This document shows positions 46,017 to 57,449 of a DNA stretch of 64,000 nt, one piece after another. The stretch comes from Cantharellus purpuraceus (Eukaryota > Basidiomycota > Agaricomycetes > Cantharellales > Hydnaceae), in NCBI GenBank assembly GCA_025174535.1, contig JALBUN010000003.1, forward strand, positions 744,001-808,000. The letters run 5' to 3'. Below the pieces are notes generated by a model. The model did not search any database. It saw nothing but the letters and a program-made list of their open reading frames with translations, and had not been told where the DNA came from. How positions within the stretch are numbered: the stretch's first letter is position 1; every line of letters starts with the position of its first letter. The translations under genes and the position numbers were made by a program.

Positions 46017-47629
46017 CTATTGTCGCTCATCCTTATAACTAGATGCTGTCCGTAATTTGCTTTGCAGTAGCACAAATCCTGCCAATACGCCCACCATTCC
46101 CAGCCCCGCCCATGCCCTTTTTTCATCAACAGTACTACTACGTCGTCTGAAAGGCAACAGACGTAAGCCAGCTGTGCTCGTGGACCGACTGGCATTGAGA
46201 TGTGTGGGATCTGACTGAGAAATGAAGAGATTCTCGAGATCCTGGTGATCCTGAGAGGAGGAAATCAGGTCTTTGAACAAATCCGACTCGACTACATCCA
46301 CGTCCGCTACCCCGCCAAAGAAGTCCGTCACAAGAGCACCGCTGAGGGGTCTCGGGAACAAGTCCGAACGGATACCTGGGTGTGAGCGTATTCTTATGGG
46401 ATCATACATGGCAAACTGGAATGAACAGTTTGTGAGTATAAAAGATGCGAAAGTTCAAAGTATATAACACACGAAGTCTTCCATGGTTGCTTTGGATGTC
46501 TTGTTGATACCTTCCAAGTATTGTAGGACATAGTGGGTATAACTATCGATCACTGCCACCCCAATGTCGTAATCGGCTTCATGCTTATGAGGACATAAGG
46601 ATACAACAGGGAAAATGCAGCAGTTGTTCGCAGCTTACTGAGTAAGAGTTTTCATCGAGCTCTGAGGAACCAGTGGCAAGGATATTAGGAGAGTAAAATT
46701 TCGAATACAACGTGTTGGCCTGGCAAGTATCAACCATGAAAAAGAGTTCCTTGTATCTGCGTTACCTGAGTAAAACAACATCGCTTGAGATGAGTACGTT
46801 GTGAGATCCTACCTTTTCTTTTGCCACATCTGCTCAAATGCGTCTGCAATATCGAATGCGCTGATTTCCTCGTTGTCCTGGAACTTCAAGAACTCGTTTC
46901 CACCGTGACCTGTCAAATAGACAAACACATTGGAACGATCATCGGTTAGGAGACGCTTGGAGCGAGGATGTGTAGGTGGAACACGTCCTTATGCGAGCCG
47001 GCGTGAGTAGCAGAAGGCATAAGATACTATGTCATACCGACCCGTGAGGACTCTTAGGAAGTTCTCCACGGTCACCTCGTATCCACGGTAGTCAACTTCA
47101 ATGTTATCTCCGTAGAGGTCGAGCCCTCGGCCTGGGTTTGCATACACTGAGCCTGGGAACTTGTTGCGAGCATTGCAAGCGACATCATCGGCGAGCATGA
47201 GGATTATGTTGGAGTCTGGAATACCTAGACGCTTGACAGTGCGGTACCTAGAAGGCCACATTTAATCCAGGGGGTACTTTACGAAATATGCCTAGCCTGC
47301 TTGGAGGCACGGACTCACATTCCTAACGCGTTTGCAATGTGCTATCCATATAACGTACAGGTGGAATGTTAGAGCCAGTTAGAGAACACATGATATTTGC
47401 AGAAGATTCAAGAGCCTCCAGACCAATAACTCACCCTATAATTAAACCAGTATCTACTAGCACAGACGAGCACAGCCCAGTTATTTGTATGTCCAGAAGC
47501 AGACTCTGCGTTATCAAAGAATTGCTCGACATGTTGTTCCTGGTCTGAGCTTTGGTTTGATTTATTCAACAGTGCCAGCACTATGAGGAGTGTAAGGTGC
47601 AGCCACCGTGGCCAGAGGGTCGTGTTCAT
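46017..47629 (-). CDS. GPI8: GPI-anchor transamidase catalytic subunit (Gpi8/PIG-K)
   Basis: C13 (legumain-like) cysteine protease of the GPI transamidase, acting in the ER lumen to replace the C-terminal signal with a GPI anchor. The N-terminus [20 protein letters not shown] is a signal sequence. The mature part has [38 protein letters not shown] and [20 protein letters not shown]. The catalytic His is in [20 protein letters not shown] and the catalytic Cys in [20 protein letters not shown]. Then follow [20 protein letters not shown] and a C-terminal membrane helix ([19 protein letters not shown]). It is split by many small introns. An upstream in-frame ATG at 47653 adds eight residues; 47629 directly precedes the signal peptide. 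Confidence 0.93.
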
Positions 47630-47728
47630 TGGTGCCCAATGCGTCGACGTCACATCAAGTCACACATACGGTGTCACGACTGGCGCTGGAGACTCGGTGC
47701 CATAAGTACATATGGGTGTATCCTCCTA

Positions 47729-48636
47729 CCCCAGGCTCTCTCGGTCTCATCCATTGCAGGGCAATTTCCCTCCTTTATTCCGCAATATCTTTGTGTATAG
47801 TTCATGGGGCCTATGTGTTAGATTTTCAAGCCGCGCGTCGATTATGGACGCGCAACGCATCATGTTTTGGCATGTATCACTATGTGTATGAATGGCTCGT
47901 GCTGTTGTCTCGCTGAGCCTTAAAGTTGTAGGTAGGATATATTTTCACAGGTGTACTTGTTTCACCTCAGCACTTTTGTCACTTGCGCTGAGGTGAGTAG
48001 GTCTATTCAGTTGTATACTAGGTAGCTATGAATATATAGCGCTTTTGTCACTTGCGCTGAGTTGTATACTAGCTCCTCCATGTTGTCACAAGTTTTTTTT
48101 CTATACTATGGCTATTCTGAGGACGGCTTATCTGCTGCTACTTTGATTGTATGATCATTGACAGTGGAGAAATGCCAACATTCAAGTCTTCCATGGTTCT
48201 TAGGCTGCGACCGACTTGAACGATTGCGCACATGCGATGGCGTAGTGGTATAAGGCGTAGCTTAGGGCCGTTGGGCTGGCCACCCGCGGTTCGGCTACGA
48301 ATGCAATACAGGTCGCGAGTTCGATTCCCGCCCGTCACCAATAATTCTTCAATGACGTCAAGTATGTACACTTCAAGCGGTGCCGTCTAAGAATTGTGGT
48401 CGTCGGGTTTAGCTGAGTACCGGCATATGGTGTATACCTGAAAGTCAATCAGTGGCATCCATAGTACTCTGGAATCTTCTCAAAACCTTGAGCATTGTAC
48501 ACATGGAAGTGTAATTCCTTGCATACACCTGTATCTTAATCAGTGATACTGCTACGTCAACTTTTTTATTAGTCTTATTACCTGTTACAACAGCTGGCTC
48601 TCTAATCGCTTCACTAGTCATGGATTGACCTTAGTG
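47729..48636 (+). repeat. Dispersed repeat with tRNA-like head, copy B (partner 36574-37390)
   Basis: Homologous to copy A from CCCCAGGCTCTCTCGG to GGATTGACCTTAGTG. A copy-specific stretch at about 47795-48110 contains two copies of CACTTTTGTCACTTGCGCTGAG / GCTTTTGTCACTTGCGCTGAG. The block equivalent to 36705-36915 of copy A is missing. The 3' 470 bp are nearly identical between copies. Confidence 0.85.
48234..48340 (+). ncRNA. tRNA-like unit in dispersed repeat, copy B
   Basis: Same 107-nt unit as at 36985-37091, with two visible substitutions (GGGTC to GGGCC, GGCTC to GGTTC). The box A-like and box B-like sequences are unchanged, and the terminal CACCA is kept. Confidence 0.6.
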
Positions 48637-48921
48637 TTCTTGTTGTAGTCTTTGCTCTTGTGCAGTCCTATCATGTTGGTCCTGTTTGTATAAACGAGCT
48701 GCCTTGCAAAACGGAAGCTAGCAGGTGCTTGTCATCGCACTCATTTGATGCCGACGTTCAAGTCCTTCGTGGTTCTTTGTTACATCCCGCTGATAGGCAC
48801 TACTCACAGTGCTTGGATATAGTATACATGGCTACTGCAACACATTGTTTTTGGTGACAATCCTGATAGAAACGAGACAGTAGAAAAAGAAACCGAAAGG
48901 GAAAAAAAGAACGCAACCTTT
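48637..48921. other. Spacer between repeat copy B and tRNA-Lys
   Basis: No gene is seen. A TTTCGGTTTCTTTTTC-type pyrimidine stretch (minus strand) just after the tRNA 3' end (about 48880-48910) provides the T-rich RNA polymerase III terminator expected for the minus-strand tRNA. Confidence 0.4.
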
Positions 48922-49011
48922 AGCCTCACGCGGGGGTCGAACCCGCAACCTTGAGATACATCGCCATTGCTTTGTAAGAGTCTCACGCTCTACCGATTGA
49001 GCTAGCAAGGC
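48922..49011 (-). tRNA. tRNA-Lys (anticodon CTT) with intron
   Basis: Cloverleaf on the minus strand. Acceptor GCCTTGC pairs with GTGAGGC. The D-arm is GCTC-AATCGGTA-GAGC, and the anticodon stem TGAGA pairs with TCTCA. The loop is CTCTTA with anticodon CTT. The T-arm is GCGGG-TTCGACC-CCCGC. An intron of about 17 nt (CAAAGCAATGGCGATGT) sits one base 3' of the anticodon, the canonical nuclear position. T-rich DNA follows the 3' end. The 90-nt length includes the intron. Confidence 0.92.
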
Positions 49012-49627
49012 GTCGCGGTGACACGCTTTTGTTATAAGATGATGATAACTGTCCCAAATAAGGATGCCAATAGTTACTTGATATGACGACTGTCATATAG
49101 GCTTGAGATTCCAGGGTTACCAGGCAAAGTCAAATTCCTGCGTGATTCGGCACGGTACACCTAGGTGTTGCTGTCTATCAGATGGCCACTGCTAAATCCT
49201 ACGTATCCCGCTGGAGTGCATTGTAGAATGACGGCCCGGCTCGAGTAGAACTGCGAGAGGTAAACGTTAAATTGGCAGTACTTCTGGCAGGCAAGCTGTG
49301 ATTATTCAGACAATCAGAGCCGAAGCCTCAGCTCTAAAGAAACAGTATATCTATATGTCCAGACAAGCAGAGATATAGCGACGAATAGTTGGTGTCCAGG
49401 ACATTGAAGACCTCTAGAAGTCATGAAAGCGGGGAGGTGATGCTCTTAGTAGCAATACCATGTGGATGTATGCACATTCCGTTTTCACCAGTCTGTGTCC
49501 GATCGCTCTACATTACTAGTAGGCTGGCCCACCTATTTGGAGAGTATAAAGCTCTCTGGTGGCATCCAAACATATGGGCTGATTGTGATGCATAGAATGG
49601 TCAATGGCATGGTTGCAGTTGAGATCG
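49012..49627. other. Non-coding accessory stretch
   Basis: No supported gene. Small frames (49389-49595) have no recognisable domain or splice partners. Confidence 0.4.
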
Positions 49628-50187
49628 TATCAAGACTCATTCGTCAACAAGAATATGAACTTCCACTTGTCCTTTGCAGCATTGATCTCGTCGCTACCCC
49701 ATCTGAAATGCCACATCTGACCCAGTCTCCATGGCTTTCTCTCTGTGAACGGCTGAAATGATTGAAAACGTCGATTGCAATGCTTTGCATAACATACCTG
49801 CGAGTAACATGTATCCATCCCCAAGAAATACAGACTTTGGTGGCAGGGGCTGTTCACCGTGCACAACCAGCACATCTGCGACAAACTCCTATTTGTTCCA
49901 CAATAACCTTCGGATTCGCAGAAGAGAGCAAGTGCGTTACCGATATTTGACGCTGAGAGAGATAGTAACGTGCCAAGGCCTCAATAGACAAGTCTTGTTT
50001 TCTTCTCAGTGCATATGTGGGAATGCCAGGTGTGCTGCATGAACTGATGATAGCAGGCAAAGTTCACGCACTTGTTAGTTGATAACGTCACTTGAGTAAT
50101 TGTAGCCGTAGATCCCTGAGTCGGTGGAATGAACAAGAGGCTTGTTCTGTTCAATGCAAGCAGTGGTGCCATGAGTGCAGAGCGCAA
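49628..50187 (-). pseudogene. Possible multi-exon gene or relic, unknown family
   Basis: Several minus-strand pieces look like real protein with plausible introns: MRSALMAPLLALNRTSLLFI and PPTQGSTATITQVTLSTNK; then TPGIPTYALRRKQDLSIEAL-ARYYLSQRQIS; then EFVADVLVVHGEQPLPPKSV-FLGDGYMLLAG; then PWRLGQMWHFRWGSDEINAA-KDKWKFIFLLTNES. GTGCGT and GTAACG donors fit between them. The last join is out of phase with the visible borders, so the gene is either mis-modelled or broken. I do not recognise a family. Confidence 0.35.
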
Positions 50188-50577
50188 GTTGCTGAATGTC
50201 TTTTGAGCTGGTCGTCGGGTTTAGCAACTCAAGTACTCAACATCAATGTTCTGCGAAACTTAGTCACAAACATGTCATAATGGCAACTGGGTTCCAAATA
50301 CAGTTTGTATCGATAGATATACACAAACCAACTCACTTCATATATTGTTCTACCTTGAACATCCTTGTTTGTGTGGCTCCACACCGCATTACATCCTGGA
50401 GCAATTCCCATACAGATAGATGGAAACTAGTGTCTGGTGGATGATCAATCCATGGTAAAGAAAATTGTTGCTTTACAGCGCGAATCGTAGTCAGATGATC
50501 TCAGCATCTTTCGGACAATCGAGAGTAAGGGAAGGACATCGAGAAAAGGATGTCAAACGAGGGCCATGTGCGTGTCC
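50188..50577. other. YVH1 3' flank
   Basis: About 390 bp without a gene. A 15-base match to the dispersed repeat (GTCGTCGGGTTTAGC at about 50211) may be a trace of another copy. Confidence 0.3.
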
Positions 50578-52583
50578 TTAAACCACCACCTCATCCACTT
50601 TGGACTTATGAATGCAAAAACCCTGTCAACTTTCTTGATTAGGACTGTTCATGACACAATGGAGCAGTCGAAAGTTTGTTTACTCACGGGGACTACCCAT
50701 TCCTTGCAACTGCACCCAACACCAGCCCAATCATAATTACCGAGCTTGGCTCCACACTTCTTATTTGGGCAAATGATCTTCCCTGCCATATTTCCAGACT
50801 CAAGGAAAGGCTCCATCCATTTCATCTGAAACAGTTGTCGGCATCGTTAGCAGGAAACCAATGATGTAGAATGATGAAGGCAATCACAGGCTCAACAAAA
50901 TATCCCGAACACGCTGCGTTTGGCATCAATAGGGGCGGACTTGCACTGTTGATGCTCATCGAACGCTGCTTCCCTCCATCTTTCACTGCAATCATCCCCG
51001 ACGAGCCATTCGAGCTCAGAGCAGAAATGAGATGACTGGTCCGCAGAGCGGCAAGGCTAGGATGAATCTGTGCAGCAAGTTCTTGAGGGGAGGACAATTG
51101 AGGAGAAGTTGATTCCGCAGCTACTTCTGTAGTCGACGATCCGGCTGCAGCCTCGTGGCCATGACTCTCGCCATCCTCTTCATCGGATTCGAGGGCAGAC
51201 ATGGACAAGCCTTGGATTGCCTTATCTTGTTGGTTTATATCTCCATCTCCAAGTCCCAATAGTGATTTTCGTCTCGGCTCCGATCCGACACTATTCTTCC
51301 GTCCTGGAGGATGTGATTCTAATGTATGGGAGGATGTGCTGCTCATGGGTGTCATAGCCAGTCCACCAAACGGGTTCGAACCAACTGAGCCACGCCTTGG
51401 TAAAGGGGCATCGGAAGTGGAAGGACGTCGCTCACGCTCCGAATTACCTGAACCAGTTGGTGCCTGTGCCTGTTCAGAGGTAATGGGAGTCATACCCGCT
51501 AGACCTGTGCCAAAGGACGGCCTTCGGGTGGTTTCCGAGGACCGGGACATCTTTCGCGTGTTTGGTCCATGATCTGTTGAAGAACCTCTGCGTGATAGTG
51601 TGCTATTCTCACCAGCAGAAGGGCGGCGCGAAACTGCCGGAGACAAAGCAAAGTCTGTGGCTGGTGTGGCGGGTCCAACTTGGCCATGATCTACCATGTG
51701 CTCACGAGTCGCCAGCTCTCGCCGGCACATTTTGCAACGTAACCTGCGGAAAGGCTGTGGATAGGGTGTATTGGGTGTCGAGTCTGAAGGGGTTCGGGGA
51801 TGCTTGGCAAACATGTCCATCTCGAGAGCTGAGCCGTCCCCGTCTGTCACGCATTTAAGTTATGTGGGCGAATCCGTGAGAGAAATTGTCAAACATACTA
51901 AGCACCTCTTTGACTGCTCTCTGCACGTAAAATGCGCGTGTCTCTTTGTTCCGCCGAGTCCGTTTATAGTTGGCACTATGGAATACCGCAAGTTGCCCCA
52001 TGAAACCATCATTTGGCCTGGCAGAAACTTAACAAAGCCTTTGGATACTAGCGTCATGCAACCTCACTGGATTGATGGTCGCGCCTTACGGATCAAGTCC
52101 AATGCCGCCTGGACATCGAGATGACGACTGTGCATGAGGTATGCGGCGACTATTGTGGCACTGCGACCTGCGAACAGTCATCTTCCAAACGTTGTGTCAG
52201 ATGCGCACTACGTACTCATTCCTGCCTGCATCTAAAGTCAATCAAAGCCATTGTGTTCTTCCAATCCACATACCTGACAATGGACTAAGACCCCTTTTCC
52301 TTTCTTTATTTCCGAGTCAATCCAATCGATACATTCCGGAAAGTGGATAAGGATGTCGGTTCCGGCTGAGTCGTCCAGGAGAACTTGATGTCTTGTGAAT
52401 GACTTCAGAGATCGCTGTGAGTACCAATACTAAATTGCAGACCTAACTGCGTACCTTGTCAATTGCACTTAACTTGCCGCGCATGACACTGAGAATGCTC
52501 TTAATACCATTCTGATGGAGTAGGTCTGTGTCAAGAGCGGCGTCGAGTGAACCAATCCACAATTTGTCAATAACGTTGTCCAT
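50578..52583 (-). CDS. YVH1: Dual-specificity protein phosphatase Yvh1
   Basis: Yvh1 releases Mrt4 during late 60S ribosome maturation. Its N-terminal phosphatase domain begins MDNVIDKLWIGSLDAALDTD and continues with VLLDDSAGTDILIHFPECID. The P-loop is VLVHCQAGMSRSATIVAAYL, then ALDLIRKARPSIQPNDGFM and NYKRTRRNKETRAFYVQRAV. A long low-complexity serine/proline-rich linker with many RRxS sites follows. The C-terminal zinc-binding domain has RLRCKMCRRELATREHMVDH, SGYFVEP, WMEPFLESGNMAGKIICPNK, KCGAKLGNYDWAGVGCSCKE and GFCIHKSKVDEVVV (stop 50578-50580). The P-loop is assembled across a 10-nt exon (52216-52225). The linker is longer than in yeast Yvh1. Confidence 0.92.
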
Positions 52584-52817
52584 AACCGTCGGCCCCGTTT
52601 GGTCTTCTGGCGTACGTCTCGAGGTCAGAATCTAGATGAACTCGTACTACGAGAGCACTACGGAGCATGTGAAAGGTTTACGTCGTATCTGTAACGATGC
52701 TATGCTGTCAATATTGTCGTAGTCAAGCGCCAAGTGGCGAGACAGTGCCATTATATAATCAACTTCCTCACAGGCAGTGGCACCAACAATAACCGTTAAC
52801 GCGTCAAACGTGGACCT
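52584..52817. promoter_or_regulatory. Divergent promoter between YVH1 and UCH2
   Basis: The 234 bp between the two start codons must contain both promoters. No TATA box is apparent. The two products act in ribosome maturation and proteasome-linked deubiquitination, so shared growth-related regulation is possible but unproven. Confidence 0.5.
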
Positions 52818-54405
52818 ATGTATGCTCTTGATCTCGTTGGTGGTCCATTCGCTGTCGTCGAATCAGATCCAGGTATATCAGTGTCGCAGTTGTGTTCAGT
52901 CACCGGCCGGTTCACACGAACTGGAATCTTTAGGCGTGTTTACTTCAGTTATCCGCGGCTTGGGCATGGAAGGCGTTGAAGTGGAGGAAGTCTATTCTAT
53001 TGAAGCTTGGGCAATAGATCATATTAGGTGTGCGACATCATGCCGGTTATCTTTCATTATCATTGTCTCACAGTTTGTTCCATTCAGACCCCGCGCTAAA
53101 GGGCTCATCTTCTGCTTTCCTCATGAAAGAGACTTTCACCCGAAGTCTGATTTCTGCGACATTACTGCCAATGACATCTGGTTCGCTAACCAGTTAAGCG
53201 ATGATGCATGTGCGACACAGGCCATTCTGAACGTGCTACTCAATATTCAGGACGTACGACTCGGTGATAAGGTTCAGTCTTTCAAGGACGACACAGCTGA
53301 CTTCGACAGCATCGTGAGTAAGGACTACATCTATTCCAACATGTGTTGAGGGATTGTGGAGATGAAAGGACTCGCCATCGCGAATTCGCCTTTATTTCGC
53401 CAAGTTCATAATTCCGTTGCCCGGTAACTTCCACTGTTTCTGTTTTGCATCATATCTAATCACTTCTTGGATAGTCCCAGCGATTTACAGGCTTCTCTTT
53501 CCACCGTAGCTATTGAAACTATGAAAACGAAACCTCGGGCCAGCAAGAAACGCAAAGTTGGCGCCAAATCTACTGCTCAAAGTTTGGACACATACCATTT
53601 CATTGGCTATGTTCCACTGAACGGAAAAGTGTGGGAGCTTGACGGGCTCAAAAAAGGGCCGTTGGAGGTTGGTGAGATTGGAATCACCGGTGCCCACTGG
53701 ATTGATGTAGTGCGTCCTGTGCTACGTGTCAAAATGGCGAAGTATGGTGGGACGGGTGAGGACGGTGCGGGGAACATCAAGTTCAACTTGTTGGCAGTCG
53801 TCGATGATGCATATGAGATGAAAAGCGATGACCTTGAGCTGCTGAAGCGTCGAAAACTGGCTCTGGAGCGCCGAATGGGCAGGGATTGGGAGTCCAAGGT
53901 CTGCATTTTGATCATATGTTTGTCGCAGACTTCTCTGATACTCACTCCAACCAAGGTTTCTCCATCTCTGAGTTCAGAGCTATTGGCAACATCCGTGGTG
54001 ACATCACCAATGCCCAATTACATCTTCTCACAAGGTTTTGGAGCGCGTGCCATGGATGCTCAAAAACGTATCTTAGATATGAATGAATCGGAATTACCAC
54101 GCGAGTGGAACTCGGTGATGCAGGAAGTATTACAGGCAAGAATAGCCATCGAGGAAGAGGTGGAGAAGGGATTGCATGCACATGTGGGTCTTTGGCCAGT
54201 CTCAATTTCAATGCCGCATTGACACCCACATGTAAAGACTGAGCAGATGAAGCGAACGTTCGACTATGTTCCTTTCATTCGCCAGTATCTTTTGTGTCTG
54301 AAAGATGAAGGTCTGTTGAATCCTCTATTAGGTCGGGATGAGGATGGACAAATGATGCCCAGAGATGAGAAACCAGGTACTAAGGGTAAAGGGAAGAGGG
54401 TCTAG
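52818..54405 (+). CDS. Ubiquitin C-terminal hydrolase of the UCH37/UCHL5 type
   Basis: Peptidase C12 deubiquitinase that binds the 26S proteasome (S. pombe Uch2, human UCHL5). The start MYALDLVGGPFAVVESDPG spans an intron and leads to VFTSVIRGLGMEGVEVEEVY. Catalytic residues are visible: Gln and Cys in ANQLSDDACATQAILNVLLN, His in DTYHFIGYVPLNGK, and Asp in KVWELDGLKKGPLEVG. The intervening exon encodes MKGLAIANSPLFRQVHNSVA. A C-terminal extension (LLKRRKLALERRMG, ELPREWNSVMQEVLQARIAI, TFDYVPFIRQYLLCLKDEGL) matches the UCHL5 tail used for Rpn13 binding. It ends GTKGKGKRV. About six introns. Confidence 0.92.
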
Positions 54406-54580
54406 AGAGTTAAATCTAGTGTATCGCTACTCCTGCTATTTTGTTGCTGTTAAAATTCCTCCTTGCCACGACGTGACGTGTGTGACACAACGCGTCTTTG
54501 CTCCATATCGTGACCAACGAAAACAACGCGTGAGTCTCTCCTCTTTGGTAGCGAGGCTCAGCTGGATTAGTTCCCACAGC

Positions 54581-56198
54581 ATGCAAGTCGAAGATGATAC
54601 ATCTTCACCGGAAGTGATGCGATTATTTTACCAACGGTTGTATCCGTTCAAATCCATCTACCAATGGCTCAATCACGAACATGCCCCATCGAGAATGTTC
54701 ACGCATCGCGAGTTTGCATTCACACTCCCAGGAGATGTCTATCTTAGATACAATTCCTTTGTTTCTGTCGATGATCTCAAAAAGCAGGTTGTGAAGCTCA
54801 ACCCTAGTCGTTTCGAAATCGGGGCGGTTTACACGGCCATGGCAAGTCCCCGCGTTTGCGTTTATTCTTTCAATGTGTAGGTTTTCTTACCTCTTCTACA
54901 GCCGAGAGACAAGAAGACACTTCGTCCAGGCGCACTACAACCCACTATGCGGGAGCTTGTATTTGATATCGATATGACTGATTACGATTCAATACGGACG
55001 TGTTGCTCCGGCAAAGGCATCTGCCGGCGTTGTTGGGGATTCATTGCTGCTGCAGTCGACGTGCTTGATAGCGCGCTACGCGATCAGTTTGGTTTTCGAC
55101 ATCGTCTCTGGGTGTACTCCGGTCGACGAGGCATACATTTGTGGATTTCGGACGCGCAAGCACTGGCGCTCACAGATGAACAGCGCAAGGCATTGATGGG
55201 ATGGCTGGAGGTGGTTCGAGGTGGAAAGGAGCAGGCCAAGAAAGTTAATGTGCGGCTCGGAAAAGCCGCCACATTACATCCGGCTCTAAGGTGAGCTTGG
55301 GACGGCGTAATAAGGTGTTGTGCTGATGTCAGCGTTTCATAGTGCGGCCTTGGATCAGTTGAAAGCAGCGTTTGGCGAACTGATCCTTTCTGACCAAGAT
55401 TGTTTTTCTGGTGAGGAAGGATGGCAAACCCTGCTAGAACTGATTCCAGACAAGTGTGCGTTGTTTACAAGCCGTATTGTTTATGTCTTATCTCACGTCC
55501 TGATCTTAGCTATCACAACTTCTCTTCGAGAAGAATGGGCAGCAGACCCAGATCGTCCCTCGAGTGACAAGTGGGACGACTTCAAACGTGAAATCAAACG
55601 AGAAACAAAGACTCATAGTGCCAAAAAGGTAGGCTAATGACCTTGCGTCAGACTTTTAGACTGATGCTTGCCTTTCAGGCCCAACTAGTTGCAGCAATGG
55701 AGGATATCATCCTACAGTACACGTATCCACGTTTGGACGCTGAAGTGTCCAAGCACCGGAACCACTTGTTAAAGGCACCATTCTGCGTGCATCCTAGCAC
55801 CGGTAAGCGTAGCCTTCTCAACGCTATTTCAATCACCAATCTTCGTCAAGGGCGTGTGTGTGTACCGGTAGATCCTGCTCAGGTGCACGAATTCGATCCA
55901 GAGGGTGTTCCCACAGTAGGGCAGCTGCTGAGGGAGCTAAACGATGCTGGAGCAGATGGCCAGCAGCATCACTCGGGTATGATTGCGATGTTCGTCAGGT
56001 TGGCTTTATATTTATGAGGGTGATGCAGATTGGGAAAAGACTTCCATGAAACCTTACGTAGACATGCTGGATCGGTTTGTAGCCGGTTTGATGGCGGAGA
56101 AGAGGCAAGTGAAGAAGGAGCAAGGTTCGTAACCATTTGATATGGTGAGACTGCTGTGCTGATATACTACTCCAGCAAATGACAACATAGGATGGTGA
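54581..56198 (+). CDS. PRI1: DNA primase small (catalytic) subunit
   Basis: Synthesises RNA primers within the DNA polymerase alpha-primase complex. It starts MQVEDDTSSPEVMRLFYQRL, followed by the conserved SRMFTHREFAFTLPGDVYLR. The metal-binding DxD is in ELVFDIDMTDYDSIRTC, with the zinc motif SGKGICRRCWGF and the HRLWVYSGRRGIHLWISDAQ nucleotide-binding segment. The C-terminal half includes LRAALDQLKAAF, YTYPRLDAEVSKHRNHLLKA and PFCVHPSTGKRSLLNAISIT. The last exon joins to end EQANDNIGW (stop 56196-56198). Only 175 bp separate it from the upstream UCH gene, in the same direction. About six introns; length near 440 aa fits the family. Confidence 0.94.
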
Positions 56199-56242
56199 TG
56201 TGTGATACTATGTCCGTGTTGTGTACATATGTAATCCCCTGG

Positions 56243-57040
56243 TCAATTGTCCACTTTGTATCTCTGATAAAAGGCTTGAAGAAAAATTAAAAAAACAAAG
56301 ACAGTTAACACCCAGAGCCTTCTCGCTGCCCCCTCCCAAATTGTCCATCCTACTGCTCCGCAACCAATGACGGAGGCCCCAGCCACGGTGAAACACATGT
56401 CTCTCACCCAGGTACGTGCACCTAATTGACCCAAAGCCTCTCCAGGTACGAGGAATACGCAGACCTCGCGCCAGGCAAGGATAAGATATGCAGCGGATAT
56501 GAGATGGTATATCTTTGAGCGCACATCGTTCATGAGAACGACAAAGGGAACCGGCTCCAGGATAACGATGAGGGTAACAACAAGTCCCGTTTGGAGGGCA
56601 GAGGGGAGAAACCTCTCGTTGGAGATGAGGGATATGCACCAGAAAGGACTGACAAGTATGAACCCCCATAAGATGGAGAGGCTTAACAGCGCGACTAAGT
56701 AAAGGATATTAAGATGGCGCTAGACTGTGTAGGGAGCGAAACGTACTCCTTAACAGCATGAAGCACACAAATACAGCTGGCCCCAGACGATCGAGCTCTG
56801 CGAGCCATGTTGTATCTAGCACCTCGGCGTGTGCACGGACGATCTTGCATGGGACATTACAGGCGCACGAAACGGAGCGCAACTTGTGCCAAAAGTTGGA
56901 CCGCTGCTGCTCTTCTCGTTCTGTCACCTCCTCCAAGTCGGCCGAGGGCAAGATCTCATATGCCGCGACCATCAGAGACCTTTGCCACGCGACGCTTTGC
57001 ACCTTGAGATCGGAATTTAGTGCAGAGCGCTGCAGCCGTG
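56243..57040 (-). CDS. Polytopic membrane protein, unknown family
   Basis: The minus-strand protein starts with hydrophilic exons (SDLKVQSVAWQRSLMVAAYE, ADLEEVTEREEQQRSNFWHK). These lead to hydrophobic segments: GPAVFVCFMLLR, SLSILWGFILVSPFWCISLI, FLPSALQTGLVVTLIVILEP, IYHLISAAYLILAWREVCVF, MCFTVAGASVIGCGAVGWTI and LWVLTVFVFLIFLQAFYQRY. It ends YKVDN (stop 56243-56245). Five to six membrane helices are likely. The true start is upstream of 57000 and not resolved, because a small intron (GTGAGT...CTGCAG) may precede CASRL-like sequence. I cannot place it in a family. It converges with the DNA primase gene. Confidence 0.6.
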
Positions 57041-57449
57041 ATGCACATTTAACTCACGGAAAAAGCCAAACGACGCGAAAGGGAGCTTCAGCCTGTATGT
57101 CACTGGTCGCGACAATTGGTAGAGCCGCTGTAGTGGGCTGGTAAAAAGGCGCGGGCCGCCTGCGGGCCCTTCGGCTTATTCATACTCGCGGGACGGCAAA
57201 GAGGTCTTCGGAAGAACTCTTTCGAATGGAAACTTTACCCACCTTTGGAACTGGCATCCATCTCCCTAGTATTGCATATTACCCGACCAGTCGCGTGATT
57301 TCAGCATTGTATCCACGTGTGGCCGACTATAAAGAATTAGGATCATGGGGTATGGGACCACCACACGTCTCGCCAGCTCAACTTTTGGAGAATGGACACA
57401 CACATATATATTCTAGCTTACAGTCTCCTCGCTTGCAGCTTGGCTCAGG
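57041..57449. other. Upstream region of the rhamnosidase-like gene
   Basis: This contains the likely 5' part of the membrane protein gene on the minus strand and the promoter of the rhamnosidase-like gene on the plus strand. A GC-rich hairpin (GGGCCGCCTGCGGGCCC) lies at 57153-57169. Confidence 0.35.
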
